Of a stretch of DNA of 64,000 nt, positions 46,330 to 57,631 are shown one piece after another; the first letter of the stretch is position 1; every line of letters starts with the position of its first letter. The translations under genes and the position numbers were made by a program. This DNA comes from Xiphophorus maculatus (Eukaryota; Chordata; Actinopteri; Cyprinodontiformes; Poeciliidae). The notes below the pieces were generated by a model that saw only the letters and a program-made list of their open reading frames with translations, was not told the DNA's origin and searched no databases. The DNA lies in contig NC_036450.1 of the NCBI RefSeq assembly GCF_002775205.1, positions 9,590,979 to 9,654,978 on the forward strand, read 5' to 3'.

Positions 46330-47870
46330 GTCAGGCAATACTTTTTTTTCCTATATCACAAATGGCTTTAAATTCAACTTAGAAATTGTTCAAATATATT
46401 CCTGGAGTCAGACAAGAATGGGAGGAAGGTAGTGGTGAACTAATTGAGGCCATAAAGTTGGGATCAGAGCTTCAGATCATGGAATGCACGCTTGGCCACA
46501 GAGCCGCCAGGACACTCCGGATTCCAGTAAATGTTTTTCCCCCTGAACACCATTTGTGCTTTGATGCTGTGACTAATGCCTCTGTCACACAACCACTTCC
46601 ATCATAACTACTCATGCAGGCACGCATTTTTCTGCTCTGTGTGCCACTTCTAATTTATGTCATGTTTGGTTTGGAAATGCAAAACTGTGGATGTTTACAA
46701 GAACCAGATAATTCAATGTGTCGTGAATATCAGCAACAACAATCATGCGGTTTGTCTTCCTGCTAAAACCAGAAAGTCAGCGCACAAATGATACTGGACC
46801 TGAGCCATATGGACAGTTTCTTGTTCATGTTGGGTAGGCACAAATTACAAAAAGTGGCAGTTATAGTAAGCAACATAAAAACAATTAAGTTATCTTTTTA
46901 CACAAGGAAAATATCTATGGTTGCCTCAAAATTATGAAATCACAGAACAATGATGGACAGGCCTGTTAAAGTCAACCAGCCAAGCATTTCTGAATGTTCT
47001 AATCAGATCAAGATTTTGTAACAAGAAAGAGTCTAACTCCCAACTTAATTTAAAAATATTTAGGGAAATCTGCGTTTCCTGAAATTGCATAGATTTGTAC
47101 AGTGCACTCCAAACAAGGAAGTTCTGTGACGTTTCCGTGACCAGAATTACGTCTGAGTCACTGTTTTGATAGTGAGAGCTTACTAAAATTTCCTTCAGCA
47201 GGAAGCAACCTGATTAAACCTTCTGTATCGTGAAAGACACCGGACACTGGATGTGATTATTTCTTCTTTCATTTCCACTTGACTTGAATTAGGAGTCAAA
47301 CCAAAGGTTTACAGTGGATGCTAATGATTATATTCAGTATTTTGGTAGTGTATATTAAAAAAATATCTTGACAAATAATTTTCTCTATTTTTAAGTGCAA
47401 CACCTGTTTGGTCTTTATGTGTACTGAACAAATAGTGTTATTTTAAACCTGAAAACATCTAGAATATGTGGAAATAAAGTATGCAACTTTGTGGCACAAC
47501 AAAAAGCTCAGCATGTTTAGTTGGATATCTCACATATAAATATAAATGCATCTTGAAATATCATAGATGAGTGTATCTCCATCTGTGAACCTGTCTGCTA
47601 CTGCTGGTCAGAGTTTGAGGAGAGGGTTTCTGACCATACATGGTCTGAAGAGACCCACTCAGAAGCCAACAGCAGGCATAAGAGCACAAGATACGCAGAG
47701 CAAAGCAGAATGTTTTGCAGCTTAAATACTATAGATTGCTCAAATTATTAGGGTATGCTTGACATATTCTGCATAGCTAGAGAAATATCAACTTGGGAAA
47801 TAGCAGTACTTTGTGAGTTGACTGCCTGAACTAGATCATACATTTCCTTATTTCTAGCCACAGGCTGGAT
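46330..47870. other. Intergenic DNA without recognised content
   Basis: Nothing supportable was found. A stretch from about 47570 might be the 5' part of the decayed transposon that follows, but similarity is too weak to state. Confidence 0.4.
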
Positions 47871-47879
47871 TTGTTTTGT

Positions 47880-48480
47880 CACCACAGACTGTGGGCAGGA
47901 TTGTAAGTGAGGTTAAAGAAATTAGTGGGATCTTGGGCTCACTAAGTCTGTATGACAAACACATACTATTTATATACCAACTGATGGTTTTGGTGATGGC
48001 GCTGGGAGCCTTTCTGTCCTATCATCAAAGGGAGTGCATATATCAGTGTATCTGAACTCTACTAAGACTTTAACTAGAACTGTGTGCTTTGGTCAGATGA
48101 GACTTAGATTGAGCTTTTTTGGCAAAAAAAAACAAAAAAACAATGCTGGAGTGTTTTACACGAAACAAAACTAAATTAACAATGAATAAATGGGAAAGTG
48201 TCTCATGCTCACTGTTGATGGTGGAGGTTCTGTGATGCTGTGGGCCTGTTCCTGTTAAAGGGCAAGACAATGTAACTCCCTTCAAATACCAGTTGTTGTA
48301 AAACACAAATATGCTGGCCTCTGTATCAAAAACACAGTGGGTCACAAATTGGTCTTTGAATAGAATATCAGCACAAAACTACCTCACCAAGCACAAAATC
48401 AAACAGATGTTAGGTCCCTCTGTAGAAAACTCTGAAAAACCCTGTAGAGTGAGCAAGTGGCGGCCTAGAGAAAGAAATAG
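47880..48480 (+). pseudogene. Decayed Tc1-like transposon, plus orientation
   Basis: Remnants of transposase coding are visible: CTTTGGTCAGATGAGACT (the W-SDET block) at 48089, and GATGGTGGAGGTTCTGTGAT followed by GCTGTGGGCCTGTT at 48217-48250. Frames are interrupted and the copy is inactive. Confidence 0.6.
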
Positions 48481-48633
48481 TCAAAGATATTTCTCCCATG
48501 GACTAGTTCTAGTTCTAGTTGCAAAAATTTGATTGACAGCAGAGGTTTCAGTTACAACAATTATTTCTTAACATATTTTTCCCCCACAAACACGATATAA
48601 ATAGATAAACTTGTTACAGCTTACATGTCTTTT

Positions 48634-49045
48634 ATATATATATATATATATAATGGCGAACCAACCAGACATTGTCGTAGTGGATAAACAACAGAGGAAA
48701 GCCGTTGTGATAGATGTAGCAATACCAAGCGACTGCAACATCAGGAAAAAGGAGCACGAGAAACTAGAGAAATACCAGGGCCTCAGAGAGGAACTGGAGA
48801 GGGCCTGGAAGGTGAAGACCACAGTGGTGCCTGTGGTCATCGGGGCCCTCGGGGCAGTCACCCCCAAACTGGACCAATGGCTACAACAGATCCCAGAAAC
48901 AACATCAGACATCTCAGTCCAGAAATGTGCAGTCCTTGGCACAGCCAAGATACTGCGCAGAACCCTCAAGCTCCCAGTCCTCTGGTAGAGGACCCGAGCT
49001 CAGAGGATAAGAACCACCCGCGGTGGGTGAGAAGGGAATTTTTTA
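48634..49045 (+). mobile_element. C-terminal fragment of a non-LTR retrotransposon beside a TA repeat
   Basis: An open frame from the ATG at 48653 to the stop at 48986-48988 codes 111 residues (begins MANQPDIVVVDKQQRKAVVI, contains KLEKYQGLREELERAWKVK and PVVIGALGAVTPKLDQWLQ, ends KLPVLW). The motif pattern is that of the region after the reverse transcriptase in several non-LTR elements. A TA dinucleotide run (48633-48652) abuts the start, and a short GC-rich 3' stretch ends in a T run at about 49040. The clade is unresolved. The intact frame suggests a fairly recent insertion. The preceding TA run may be the target. Confidence 0.65.
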
Positions 49046-50050
49046 TAAGAACCTGATTCTAAAATAGAGAGTTTGAGTGTGAACACAAAAATATATATAA
49101 ATAGGTATTATGCAGGCAAATAAACTAAATAGACATTAAATGGGATAATTGCACCAATTATGTTGCACAATGACCAGAAGTGGTTTGAAATAAAAGATTA
49201 ATTAATTTTCCGCCTTTTTACCCGTCTTTCCTAGGGGTGTCATTAACTATGGCCAACACTGTATAACTAAGCCACGTTTGTAGCCAGCTGGAATTAGCGA
49301 GACCAATGTCCTCTTACTGAGCCAGGCAGTTTATTTGGAGGGAATGAAGAGGTATTCTATTACTATATGATTTCCGAAAATCAAATGCCTTTTAGAGAGC
49401 CTTTTAATGTTTATAACTTGGTGAAAACAGCTGGATCTATGTAATCATAATCAGACCTTTGTCTGAGCACCAAAACCACATTATGCTGTTCTGGTATTTT
49501 GCATGATATAAAACTGATCTGTCTGGTTTTGTAGCAATTGTCTGTATGCTTCAAGCCTGAATGCAACCGTGTTACAGTTTTTTGTCCTGGTTTAGCTGTA
49601 ATAAACCGGCTGTTGGAAAGCTGGATTTCTCATATGACTTAGGTCAGTAAGCATGGGGGAAACAAATCTTTTTGAGAGTGAATTGATAAGTGAAACTTAG
49701 TCTATTAAATCTTTTTCTCCTACCTCTACATTTCATGTCAATTTCAAGAAGTTTTAAGCAGAATTGTTACATTTTTACAACTTCTGGCTGTAGTTTCTGA
49801 AAACTACAGTTAATCTGACTGTGATGGCTGCAGTTACAGCCACACAAATGTGGTAATATTTACTCTCACCACACGCAATAAGTTCATCTCACTTATATTT
49901 GGATTTCTTTAAGTTTAGGATTTAATTTACAGAATAACTGGGTTTGTTTAGAAAGCAACACATCACAGTGTATTCTAGAATAAGTGCGCACATTTTAGTT
50001 TATATTGTTGTGTTTTGCTTGATTTAATCTTTGTTTTGTTTCTGAGTTTA
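49046..50050. other. Intergenic DNA without recognised content
   Basis: AT-rich, with a small imperfect palindrome around 49780-49812 (CTGTAGTTT facing AAAACTACAG). No gene is supported. Confidence 0.45.
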
Positions 50051-50052
50051 AG

Positions 50053-50440
50053 TGCTGGCTGCCCAATCCTTAGGAGAGGTGGAGAAGGGGTGGAGCAAGC
50101 CAGCTGAGACTGCAAATTGGTTCACACCATTACTCATCATCCAGAGGGGGGGAATGGGATTTGCTATGTTAGTTTCAGTTAGGTTTCTGTGTATTTTCCC
50201 CTTTGTGTTTTGTATGTGGCCTGATCAGCCAGTATTTAAGTCCCCTTTTGTCTCTGTTTGTTAGGTCTGTTCTTTGAGTTAGTCTGAGTTGATGTCTGTT
50301 ACTTTGACCTCTTTTATGGGCCCAAATTTTGTCATTTTTTCTATTATTTACCCAAGTTTTGTTTTGGGTTAAATAAAAAACAACTATTTTGACTTTAAAC
50401 CGGTGCCTGGCTGTTCCTTAACTGCTCGGTCCATCACACT
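50053..50440 (+). mobile_element. Possible solo LTR-like fragment
   Basis: The segment begins TGCTGGCTGCC, has a TATA-like AGTATTTAAGTCC at 50231, a poly(A) signal AATAAA at 50372-50377 and a GC-richer end (GGTGCCTGGCTGTTCC) to about 50440. This order is typical of an LTR. No target duplication, primer-binding site or internal genes could be confirmed, so a different repeat class is possible. Confidence 0.35.
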
Positions 50441-51167
50441 GACCAAAATGGCCTGTAGAGCAAGTTGCCGACGGACGAGTCATGTTGATTTTGAGGAAGT
50501 TCTATTCAACTGTCCTTCGATTTCTACTGTACTCAGTCTGATAGGTCAACTGTTTAGCGTGACAAAGGATATTGTTTGGTATCAGGAGGAGCCCCACAAT
50601 AACTCAGGAAGACTGAAAAGACGTAGTAAGAAGCATATGGAGTATGCTCAAGGACAAGACAGAAGTATTGGTAGCTCATATGTGCATGTCAAATATGACT
50701 AAACGTACTCCAAGTGCTTCCAGAAATTTCACCGTCTCGATGGCTACTTTGACTGTGTGCCTTGATGGAAGAAGTAGCGTCGTCATATCAGACACACAAC
50801 ACTGCAGGGGGGAAACCAGAATTGTCTTCACTGTGCTTGAAAAGTTAATGTTCCCAAATAGTCCATTTCCATTACTTAGAGCCGCACGGTGGAACAATTA
50901 ACAGAATTGGAAATCCAATTTCCCATAAACTAATTTATTCTTTAATAATGTTCCTACAAAACATTATTGGTCATATTTAAATTGATTTATTTTAAATGGA
51001 TTGTTTGGGATAGACAATTCCCCTGACTCTGTAAACGTACTTAAACTAAAGGTTGGATTTTTCCAAATTTGTCATAGTTAAGTAGTCCGACTGATAAATG
51101 ATAAATGCATCTTAAAATCTTTAACAGTGATGGCAAACATGCTCAACACAGTATGATTAAATAAATT
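50441..51167. other. Intergenic DNA without recognised content
   Basis: Two overlapping 85-99-codon frames at 50403-50901 show no recognised domain and could belong to the preceding repeat. Nothing else is supported. Confidence 0.4.
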
Positions 51168-51179
51168 ATTTTATTGACC

Positions 51180-51762
51180 GGGCTGCACAGTGGCACAGTT
51201 GGTAGCACTGTTGCCTTGCAGCACTGTTGCCTTGGGTTCAATTCCCAGCCCAGGGTTTTTCTGCATGGAGTTTGCATGTTCTACTTGTGCATGCGTAGGT
51301 TTTCTCCGGGTACTACGGCTTCCTCCCACAGTCCAAAAACATGGCTGTCAGGTAAATTGGTCTCTCTAAATTCTCTCTAGGTGTATGCACATGGTTGTTT
51401 GTCCTGTATGTCTCTGTGTTGCCTTGCGACAGACTGGCGACCTATCCAGGGTGTACCCCGCCTCTCACCCGAAACGTTTGCTGGGGATAGGCACCAGCAC
51501 CCCTCCAGACCCCAGTAAATGGTAAATGGACTGAACTTATATAGCGCTTTTCCAGTCATTTTGACCACTCAAAGCGCATTACACTAGAGTCACATTCACC
51601 CAGTTGCACTCACAAACACACACATTTATACACCGATACGCAGATCGGTAGGCAATTTGGGGTTAAGTGCCTTGCCTTGTTAAGAAGTGGGAATCGAACC
51701 TACAACCTTCCGATCGCAAGACGACTACTCTACCAAAGAGTGTACAGAAAATGGATGGATGG
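51180..51762 (+). mobile_element. tRNA-derived SINE (HE1/V-SINE-like) with target duplication, split by another SINE
   Basis: The 5' part has a tRNA-like head with a B-box (GGTTCAATTCC at about 51236). The conserved central part follows (GGAGTTTGCATGTTCT, TTCTCCGGGTACTACGGCTT, CTCCCACAGTCCAAAAACAT), then a 3' region ending in (ATGG)n at 51750-51762. Flanks ATTTTATTGACC (51168-51179) and ATTCTATTGACC (51763-51774) agree at 11 of 12 bases, a target-site duplication. The 3' region is interrupted at about 51516 by a second SINE, after which the tail resumes (TGTACAGAAAATGG). Confidence 0.8.
51516..51740 (-). mobile_element. Second tRNA-derived SINE nested in the first, minus orientation
   Basis: TAAATGGTAAATGG marks the tail side and GGGAATCGAACCTACAACCT (complement of a tRNA-like B-box GGTTCGATTCC) the head side, with the A-box region near 51715-51740. 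The stretch TATATAGCGCTTTTCCAGTC is a familiar teleost repeat body. It lies inside the 3' region of the SINE at 51180-51762 and is therefore the younger insertion. Confidence 0.7.
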
Positions 51763-53245
51763 ATTCTATTGACCATATTTATAACTTTAAGAGTGACTGT
51801 GGATATCTTCACTTTGTCACAAAAAAGGTTACAATTTTATTTTTGTCACAATGTTATTTTCAGGGACAAATTAAAAAGACAGCAGTAGGACTCACCACAC
51901 AGGATAAAAGACATTCACCACACAGTGTTTATAGGATGACGAATATGTAGTCATTTTCATATTGCAGAATCCTGTTGACTATTCTTCTACTGAGGCAGAA
52001 AAAGATATTTGCTAGGGAACACTTGGAAAACCCTCCTCCTGTTTGATGTTCCAATGTGAAAATGTCCAGCACTATGGAAAGCAGTTTTGACATAGGAAAC
52101 AACTGCAAAGGCTTCATTTAAAATATTTTATTTTAAAGTTATTACAAGAATTAAATAAATGAATGCGATTTTGCTGCCATTTTCTCAAAAATACAAACTA
52201 ATTTTGGTTTACGTGTCTTAAGTAAGCCTAAATTTGATCACTAACAATCATAAGTATACAGCCATCCCAGCAAAATATAAGATAAAATTATTTTTTTCTT
52301 TTATTATTCATCGGCCTTTCAATAATCTAAGTTTAGTTTAAGATTTAAAGATAGTCCATTGGGTCAAAGCTCACTAATAGTCTCATTTTTCTTCATAGAT
52401 TTTCTTTGGTCAAGGAATTATGAGCCACAAACCAAACCCTGAGTGAAAAGTAAAGCATAAGGTTTTGCTTCTCTGTAGTCCAGAATCATACATGATATTT
52501 GTGAATAAAACATCAATCAGCAGGTCCTCCATCAAACCGTACTGCCTATGATTCTTAACAGAGCATGAGGAGGATGACAGAGCCGCCTGACAGAGGAGAT
52601 GAAGACCAGGTGCGTGTTTGTAGCAGCAGATGCACAGATGGTCATCTTTTAATCCTGAACAGCATAGGAAAAAAAAAGACCATCATCAACACACTTGTAC
52701 ATTTTTGTAGTTCTGTTTTTTGTGTGAGCTTCTAACAGCTGCTATGAATTAACTTGGCATGCAGTGTCTTCAAAAACTATAGACTCCTATTTTGTTTTAT
52801 GTCTTTCTACTTCTAATGTTTCAACATACAGTATTGCAGATGTACAAGTCAAAAGGTATCTCTGCTGTGATAGCAGTCACTGTTCACTTATTGGAAAAAT
52901 TTGCAAAAAGCCTTAAATAAATGTATCATATACTGTATTTCTGTAGCATTTGCTGCCACTCTCCCACAAATCGTCATTACCTTTCCTACCATCCACCTCA
53001 CTGTGTCTGTTGATGAGATACACTTGGGTTCTTGTCCAGCCTTGTTAGATTAGATGAGAAGCCGCTTTTGTGATGTCATTTCCTGACACACATCTGCTTT
53101 TCTAAACTGATGCGTTCTCTGGTTTTTTTCCATTTTGAAGAATAGTTGGCAGAGGCAGGCCTCCAAAATTGCTTCAGATAAATATATTTAGGTTGTGGCT
53201 TATTTTCTTTAGCACCAATAATTTAAAAAATATATATAAATAATA

Positions 53246-53263
53246 ATCATCATCATCATCATC
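53246..53263. repeat. (ATC)6 microsatellite
   Basis: Six uninterrupted ATC units are visible directly. Confidence 0.9.
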
Positions 53264-53963
53264 AATGTTGGACTTGTTATTTTTGCCAGTTAAAAGTTGC
53301 ATTTCTAGCTTTTTTAAAAAATATGAGAATATGTTGCTGCAGAATAAGTAAATAAATGATTGTTACATATTTTTATAAGGGCAGCATATAAATGTGGAGA
53401 GGGTTGCAACACAGAAAGTAAAGGACCAATTTCTTAATCAATAAAGTAATTATATTTCTTATGTTTAAAAACCAACCCTTTTATTTTTAAATTGTATTTT
53501 TATCCATAAAGAAGTCAAGTGTCCAGAGACCATTTCTGGACAAAACGTTTAGATTTTTAATCCATAAACTGGTGATAGATAATAATATTGCAGTAAAAGA
53601 CATTAATTTTAGGACTTTTTAAACAATCTATTAGGGGACCAACATAGTATATTTGAAAAGAATAGCAATGGATTTTAGCGAAGTTTTATGTGATAAGGAA
53701 ACAGGCAGAGGCATGTAATTGTGTTTCCCATTTTGAAGAGCAGCCACAAGAACAAGTATTTATATCCCAAGACAAAGGACTACTAACACAAACATTTCAT
53801 GATGCATGGGGAATGGACCATATAGCACAAAACATTTAGTAAACACAACTTTCCTTTTCTTCCCTCACCATATATATTATACTTTATTTTATGTTAAATT
53901 TTTTTCAGTCATATATTGATTTGAATTTATGCTAGGAAAAACGGTTCACCCCATAGCATTTGG

Positions 53964-53976
53964 ACACTAGGTGGCA
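53964..53976 (+). promoter_or_regulatory. CTCF-like motif upstream of trabd2a
   Basis: ACACTAGGTGGCA matches the CTCF core except at the first position. It is about 1.5 kb upstream of the trabd2a start. Confidence 0.35.
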
Positions 53977-54779
53977 CTTTACCTGGTAAGATTCGTGTTC
54001 AAAACACCAGCTGATGTAATCAGGTGTGCTCATTATAACTATTGTTTTTAATTTAATTATAGGGATAATTCAAAATAAATTAAAACATACAATAAGAGGT
54101 AGTCATCTAGAGTATGCAAAAATTGAGAATAGACTAACATCGCTGGTATGTTGATGGCATTTTAAAAGTGACATTTTTTTCCATAATTGGTCAAACTAAT
54201 TTGGGTGTGCTGAATAATTTCACGTTAGCAACTCGCTGTGTGTTTATTCATACATCTGACGTCACTGCCCCTCAATGATCTAAGGCCATTTTTCTAATAA
54301 GAAACATATTGCTCATCTGGTTCTAATCGTGTTCCATGAAATCCAAATTCTCAATCAGTGCTAAACCATTGCTTTTAAAGCACATTCTTCAATATATATT
54401 TTTTTTCTTTTTAATGTTTAAACATCTCATGATTGTGTCCAAAAAAGATGTCCAACATGACGAAGGAGCAGAAGCGTACACCGTCTGAAAAGGTGGATCT
54501 TTGTCCTCAGACCCCCAGAATAAAACATTGTCATTGCAGGTTTTCTCATGTTAATAATGCCTGTAGTTTGTAAGTAATCCCCGGGATTTTCTGTCACCCA
54601 TGATTGTCTTGGCCCTCCTGGGGTCACAACAAGAGATCAGTCTAACTTGGAATAACTTGCCAATATTGGTGTTGATTAAACCAAGGGGAAATGCAAAATA
54701 TGTGGACAATGCGCGTGTGGTGTGTTTACATAGTTTATATGAATGATGCGCACAAGGTGATGTTTAATCAGATTATTGC

Positions 54780-55430
54780 CTCTGAGAGTGTGCGTGTGTG
54801 TGAGAGAGGGTGGAATGGGGGTCGTGATGGTGGGATTATGCGGGTAAACTAAGGGGGTAGTGGAGCTGCGTGCTCTCACACTGACACAGAGACGCACAAA
54901 CGTTGAGCAGCGAGCCTGCAGCGCAAACTGCAAAGAAGTTTGGTCTAAGAACTTTTCTCACTTACTTTGGGCTTGCAACCGAACAGTTGCAACACAGACT
55001 TTTACTTTGTATATTTTAAACTTCGAATCGCGTACTCAATTCGGACCTGTTGGATCAAACTCACTTGCAACTTCTGCCTGTGATCAAATTGTCTTTCAAA
55101 AGAAACATTACAGAGCTTTTTAGAAGTGAAGAAATCTGCTTATAGCGGAGCGGTGGAAGGATGATCTGACCCTGCGTTAAAGCCCCGGAGGATACCTCTC
55201 TTCCCTCACCCAGAACAACACGTGAAACGGCAACAGAAGCAGCAGCGTCCAGGAGGCTTCAGTCAACATGACCATGTCCGGCGGTTTTGTCGGATACTTG
55301 TCAGCTCATTTTACGTGACCGCATGGTGCCGGGGCTGCGGAAATAAAGGACCGCTCTCCATGTAGGCTGGAGAAATAAACAGAGCTGTTGCAAACACGTT
55401 GTTGGAGCTGTCTTGGACAAGTTTGCTACA
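54780..55430 (+). promoter_or_regulatory. trabd2a promoter and 5' leader with several upstream ORFs
   Basis: CpG content rises from about 54780. The leader before the ATG at 55431 contains several short upstream ORFs: 55161 (ATG-ATC-TGA), 55268-55318 (MTMSGGFV..., 16 codons), 55323-55346 (MVPGLRK) and an ATG-TAG at about 55359. The transcription start is not identifiable; no TATA box is convincing. The uORFs would matter only if this stretch is transcribed, which is likely given its position. Confidence 0.5.
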
Positions 55431-57631
55431 ATGCAGGGCACTTTGGGCGCATTCATTCAGTCCTGTCTCATCCTGCTGGTACGTGCAGACCAGTGGAGGT
55501 TGAAGGATTCCTCCAGCTGCGAGTTAAATAGGAAGGTAAGTGTTTTATAACATGAATTAGTTAGTCTGTTTTGATTAAAATTTGTAATTTAATGAATCTG
55601 AAAGCGCCACCTGAACTCCTCCTTGACTATAATTATTCCTTATTTTTTTTATTCCGAATGTTGTTTGCATTGTATGAACTTTTAATATTTTGTTTACTCA
55701 TCACATTAGACGTGCAAGAAAATCTGAGTAGCCTAAGAATAATTATAACAAAGACTGCTAAAGTACAAATTCAGTGGCTTGCAAAACTTTTGCACTATTT
55801 AAGTCACATAAAGCAATGCAATTTTTTGGGTATTTGATGTGATTGTTCAAGACAAAGTATTTCATCTAGTGCAAAGAATATTATAAAACAAGATAAAAAT
55901 AGTGTATATATGTATTTAGCCTCCATTACTCTATATAGTAACACATCTAAACACTGTGATTAAAAAGTTGCACTGCACTTCATGCTAAGCATATGCTATC
56001 TCCATAGTGAAACATGGTGTTGGCAGCATGATGCTGTGTGGTCGCTTATTTTCTGTGGGTGAAGCGAAATTGGTAAGAGTTGATTTAATTGAGATTGTGG
56101 TAGTGATATGTTAGATTTATCTCTGAGGAATAACACCGCAACTGAGTTGAGTAAGTTCTAGTTGCAAGTGGGAAAATATGGGAATTTGCTATTTGTTGTA
56201 GTGTTAACTTTCATTAAAAGCCAAAAACTATCTTTTTTTCTTCCATGTTATATGTTCACAAAGTAAATGAACATTTATGAAAGTTACATAGTAAATTTAT
56301 TGAGCTACATGCTGTCATAATTACAAGTATATAACTAAAGCCTGCAGTTCTCATCACATTTTACATGTGTGGCAGCCAACTTTCAAAGACATACGGCCAG
56401 TGCAAAGGGAGCGCAATTTTTGTGGTCAGTGTTGTGTCAGTTGAGATACTTAAATACATTATGCTTTAATTATTAGCCTTGAGGAAACAGGTTTCAAATT
56501 AAGACGTCTTTTCTCTATTTCTAATTATTTTATCTGCTCTTTGCTGATTACCCATTAGTCACTTTAACAGTAAGTCTGTTTTTGCACAGTTTCCTTGACC
56601 TTTCAGGGAGTTTTATTCAGTGGCAACAGGAATGCAAAACATTATGGGCAACAGCCCTTTAGTCAGACAATTACCCACATGTGTATTGTTTCTTTGGAAC
56701 CCGGCTTCTAAGTGGCCTGTTAAAAAGTCATTATCAGTCTGTTAGCAGACTAACAGGCAGACAAAGAGGTTCTAGGTGTCAGACAATTTCGGTGTTGGTT
56801 GTAAAGTAATTGCAAATTCAAACCTTGCCTCTCTTATAGAATTTATGTGTTCCTAACTTACATTTGAGAACCTTGTAAATTAATTGGCCAATGTGAAATG
56901 GCATCAAGTTTAATGACCAGGAACTACTGAATCCAGTTCACATATATCTGGGGATTTATTTCCACATTGAATATTTTGAATTTATTCCTATGAAAAGGCA
57001 TAAAATAAATGGTTTGTCGCATTGTGTACAAATTGAAAACATCAACATATATTTTTCATTTTTCCCTCAGCAAGCTGACCTAAACTCCTTTCTCTGGACA
57101 ATCAAACGGGATCCCCCTTCCTATTTTTATGGTACAATCCATGTTCCCTACACCCGTGTTTGGGACTTCATCCCTGAAAATTCCAAGCAAGCCTTCCAGG
57201 AGAGCAACATTGTTTACTTTGAGCTGGACCTGACTGACCCGTACACCATCTCGGCCCTGACCAGTTGTCAGCTGCTCCCCCATGGGGAAAACCTACAGGA
57301 TGTCCTACCAAGAGACATCTACAAGAGACTTAAAAGACACCTCGAGTACGTAAAACTGATGATGCCCTCTTGGATGACCCCTGATCAAAGAGGGAAGGGA
57401 CTCTACGCTGACTACCTCTTTAATGCAATAGCTGGGAATTGGGAAAGGAAGCGTCCTGTGTGGGTGATGCTGATGGTGAACTCGTTAACTGAGGCAGACA
57501 TCAAGACGCGAGGGGTGCCTGTCCTGGACCTGTACTTGGCCCAGGAGGCGGAGAGGATGAGGAAAAGAACAGGAGCAGTGGAGAAGGTGGAGGAACAATG
57601 CCATCCACTCAACGGTCTCAATTTCTCTCAG
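55431..57631 (+). CDS. trabd2a: Metalloprotease TIKI1 (TRABD2A), 5' part: exons 1 and 2
   Basis: TIKI proteins are membrane-anchored TraB-family proteases that clip the N-terminus of Wnt ligands and so antagonise Wnt signalling. Exon 1 (55431-55535) codes 35 residues: [19 protein letters not shown] is a signal peptide, then a mature start ending SSSCELNRK. Exon 2 (57071-57631, 187 codons, phase 0 at both ends) has [20 protein letters not shown] with the GTIH (GX2H) metal-site motif at 57131-57142, then [55 protein letters not shown] and [14 protein letters not shown]. Details ([24 protein letters not shown]) favour TRABD2A over TRABD2B. The second GX2H motif and membrane anchor lie in exons beyond 64 kb. 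The gene is partial only because the window ends. Confidence 0.93.
55536..57070 (+). other. trabd2a intron 1
   Basis: A GT-AG intron of 1.5 kb. It contains a Tc1-like remnant at 55770-56090 and otherwise AT-rich DNA with nothing recognised. Confidence 0.7.
55770..56090 (+). pseudogene. Decayed Tc1-like transposon remnant in trabd2a intron 1
   Basis: CAGTGGCTTGCAAAACTTTT is near the left terminus, and GTGAAACATGGTGTTGGCAG followed by CATGATGCTGTGTGG matches the HGG-SIMLWG block of the family. The copy is short and lacks most of the gene. Confidence 0.6.

Larger units (their letters stand above)
51775..54700. other. Intergenic DNA upstream of trabd2a
   Basis: No gene is supported. It contains an (ATC)6 microsatellite at 53246-53263 and a CTCF-like site at 53964-53976. 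A GA-rich segment at 52555-52612 followed by GTGCGTG looks exon-like but has no supporting frame. Confidence 0.5.

Noticed and set aside
48568-48969. 133-codon minus-strand frame
   Set aside because: Antisense of the retrotransposon fragment at 48653-48988.
51220-51250. tRNA gene suggested by a B-box-like sequence
   Set aside because: The surrounding conserved body, ATGG tail and target duplication show a tRNA-derived SINE; no complete cloverleaf could be formed by eye.
52555-52620. Exon-like GA-rich segment ending in CAG|GTGCGT
   Set aside because: No matching acceptor, frame or family similarity was found, and trabd2a exon 1 is well supported at 55431.
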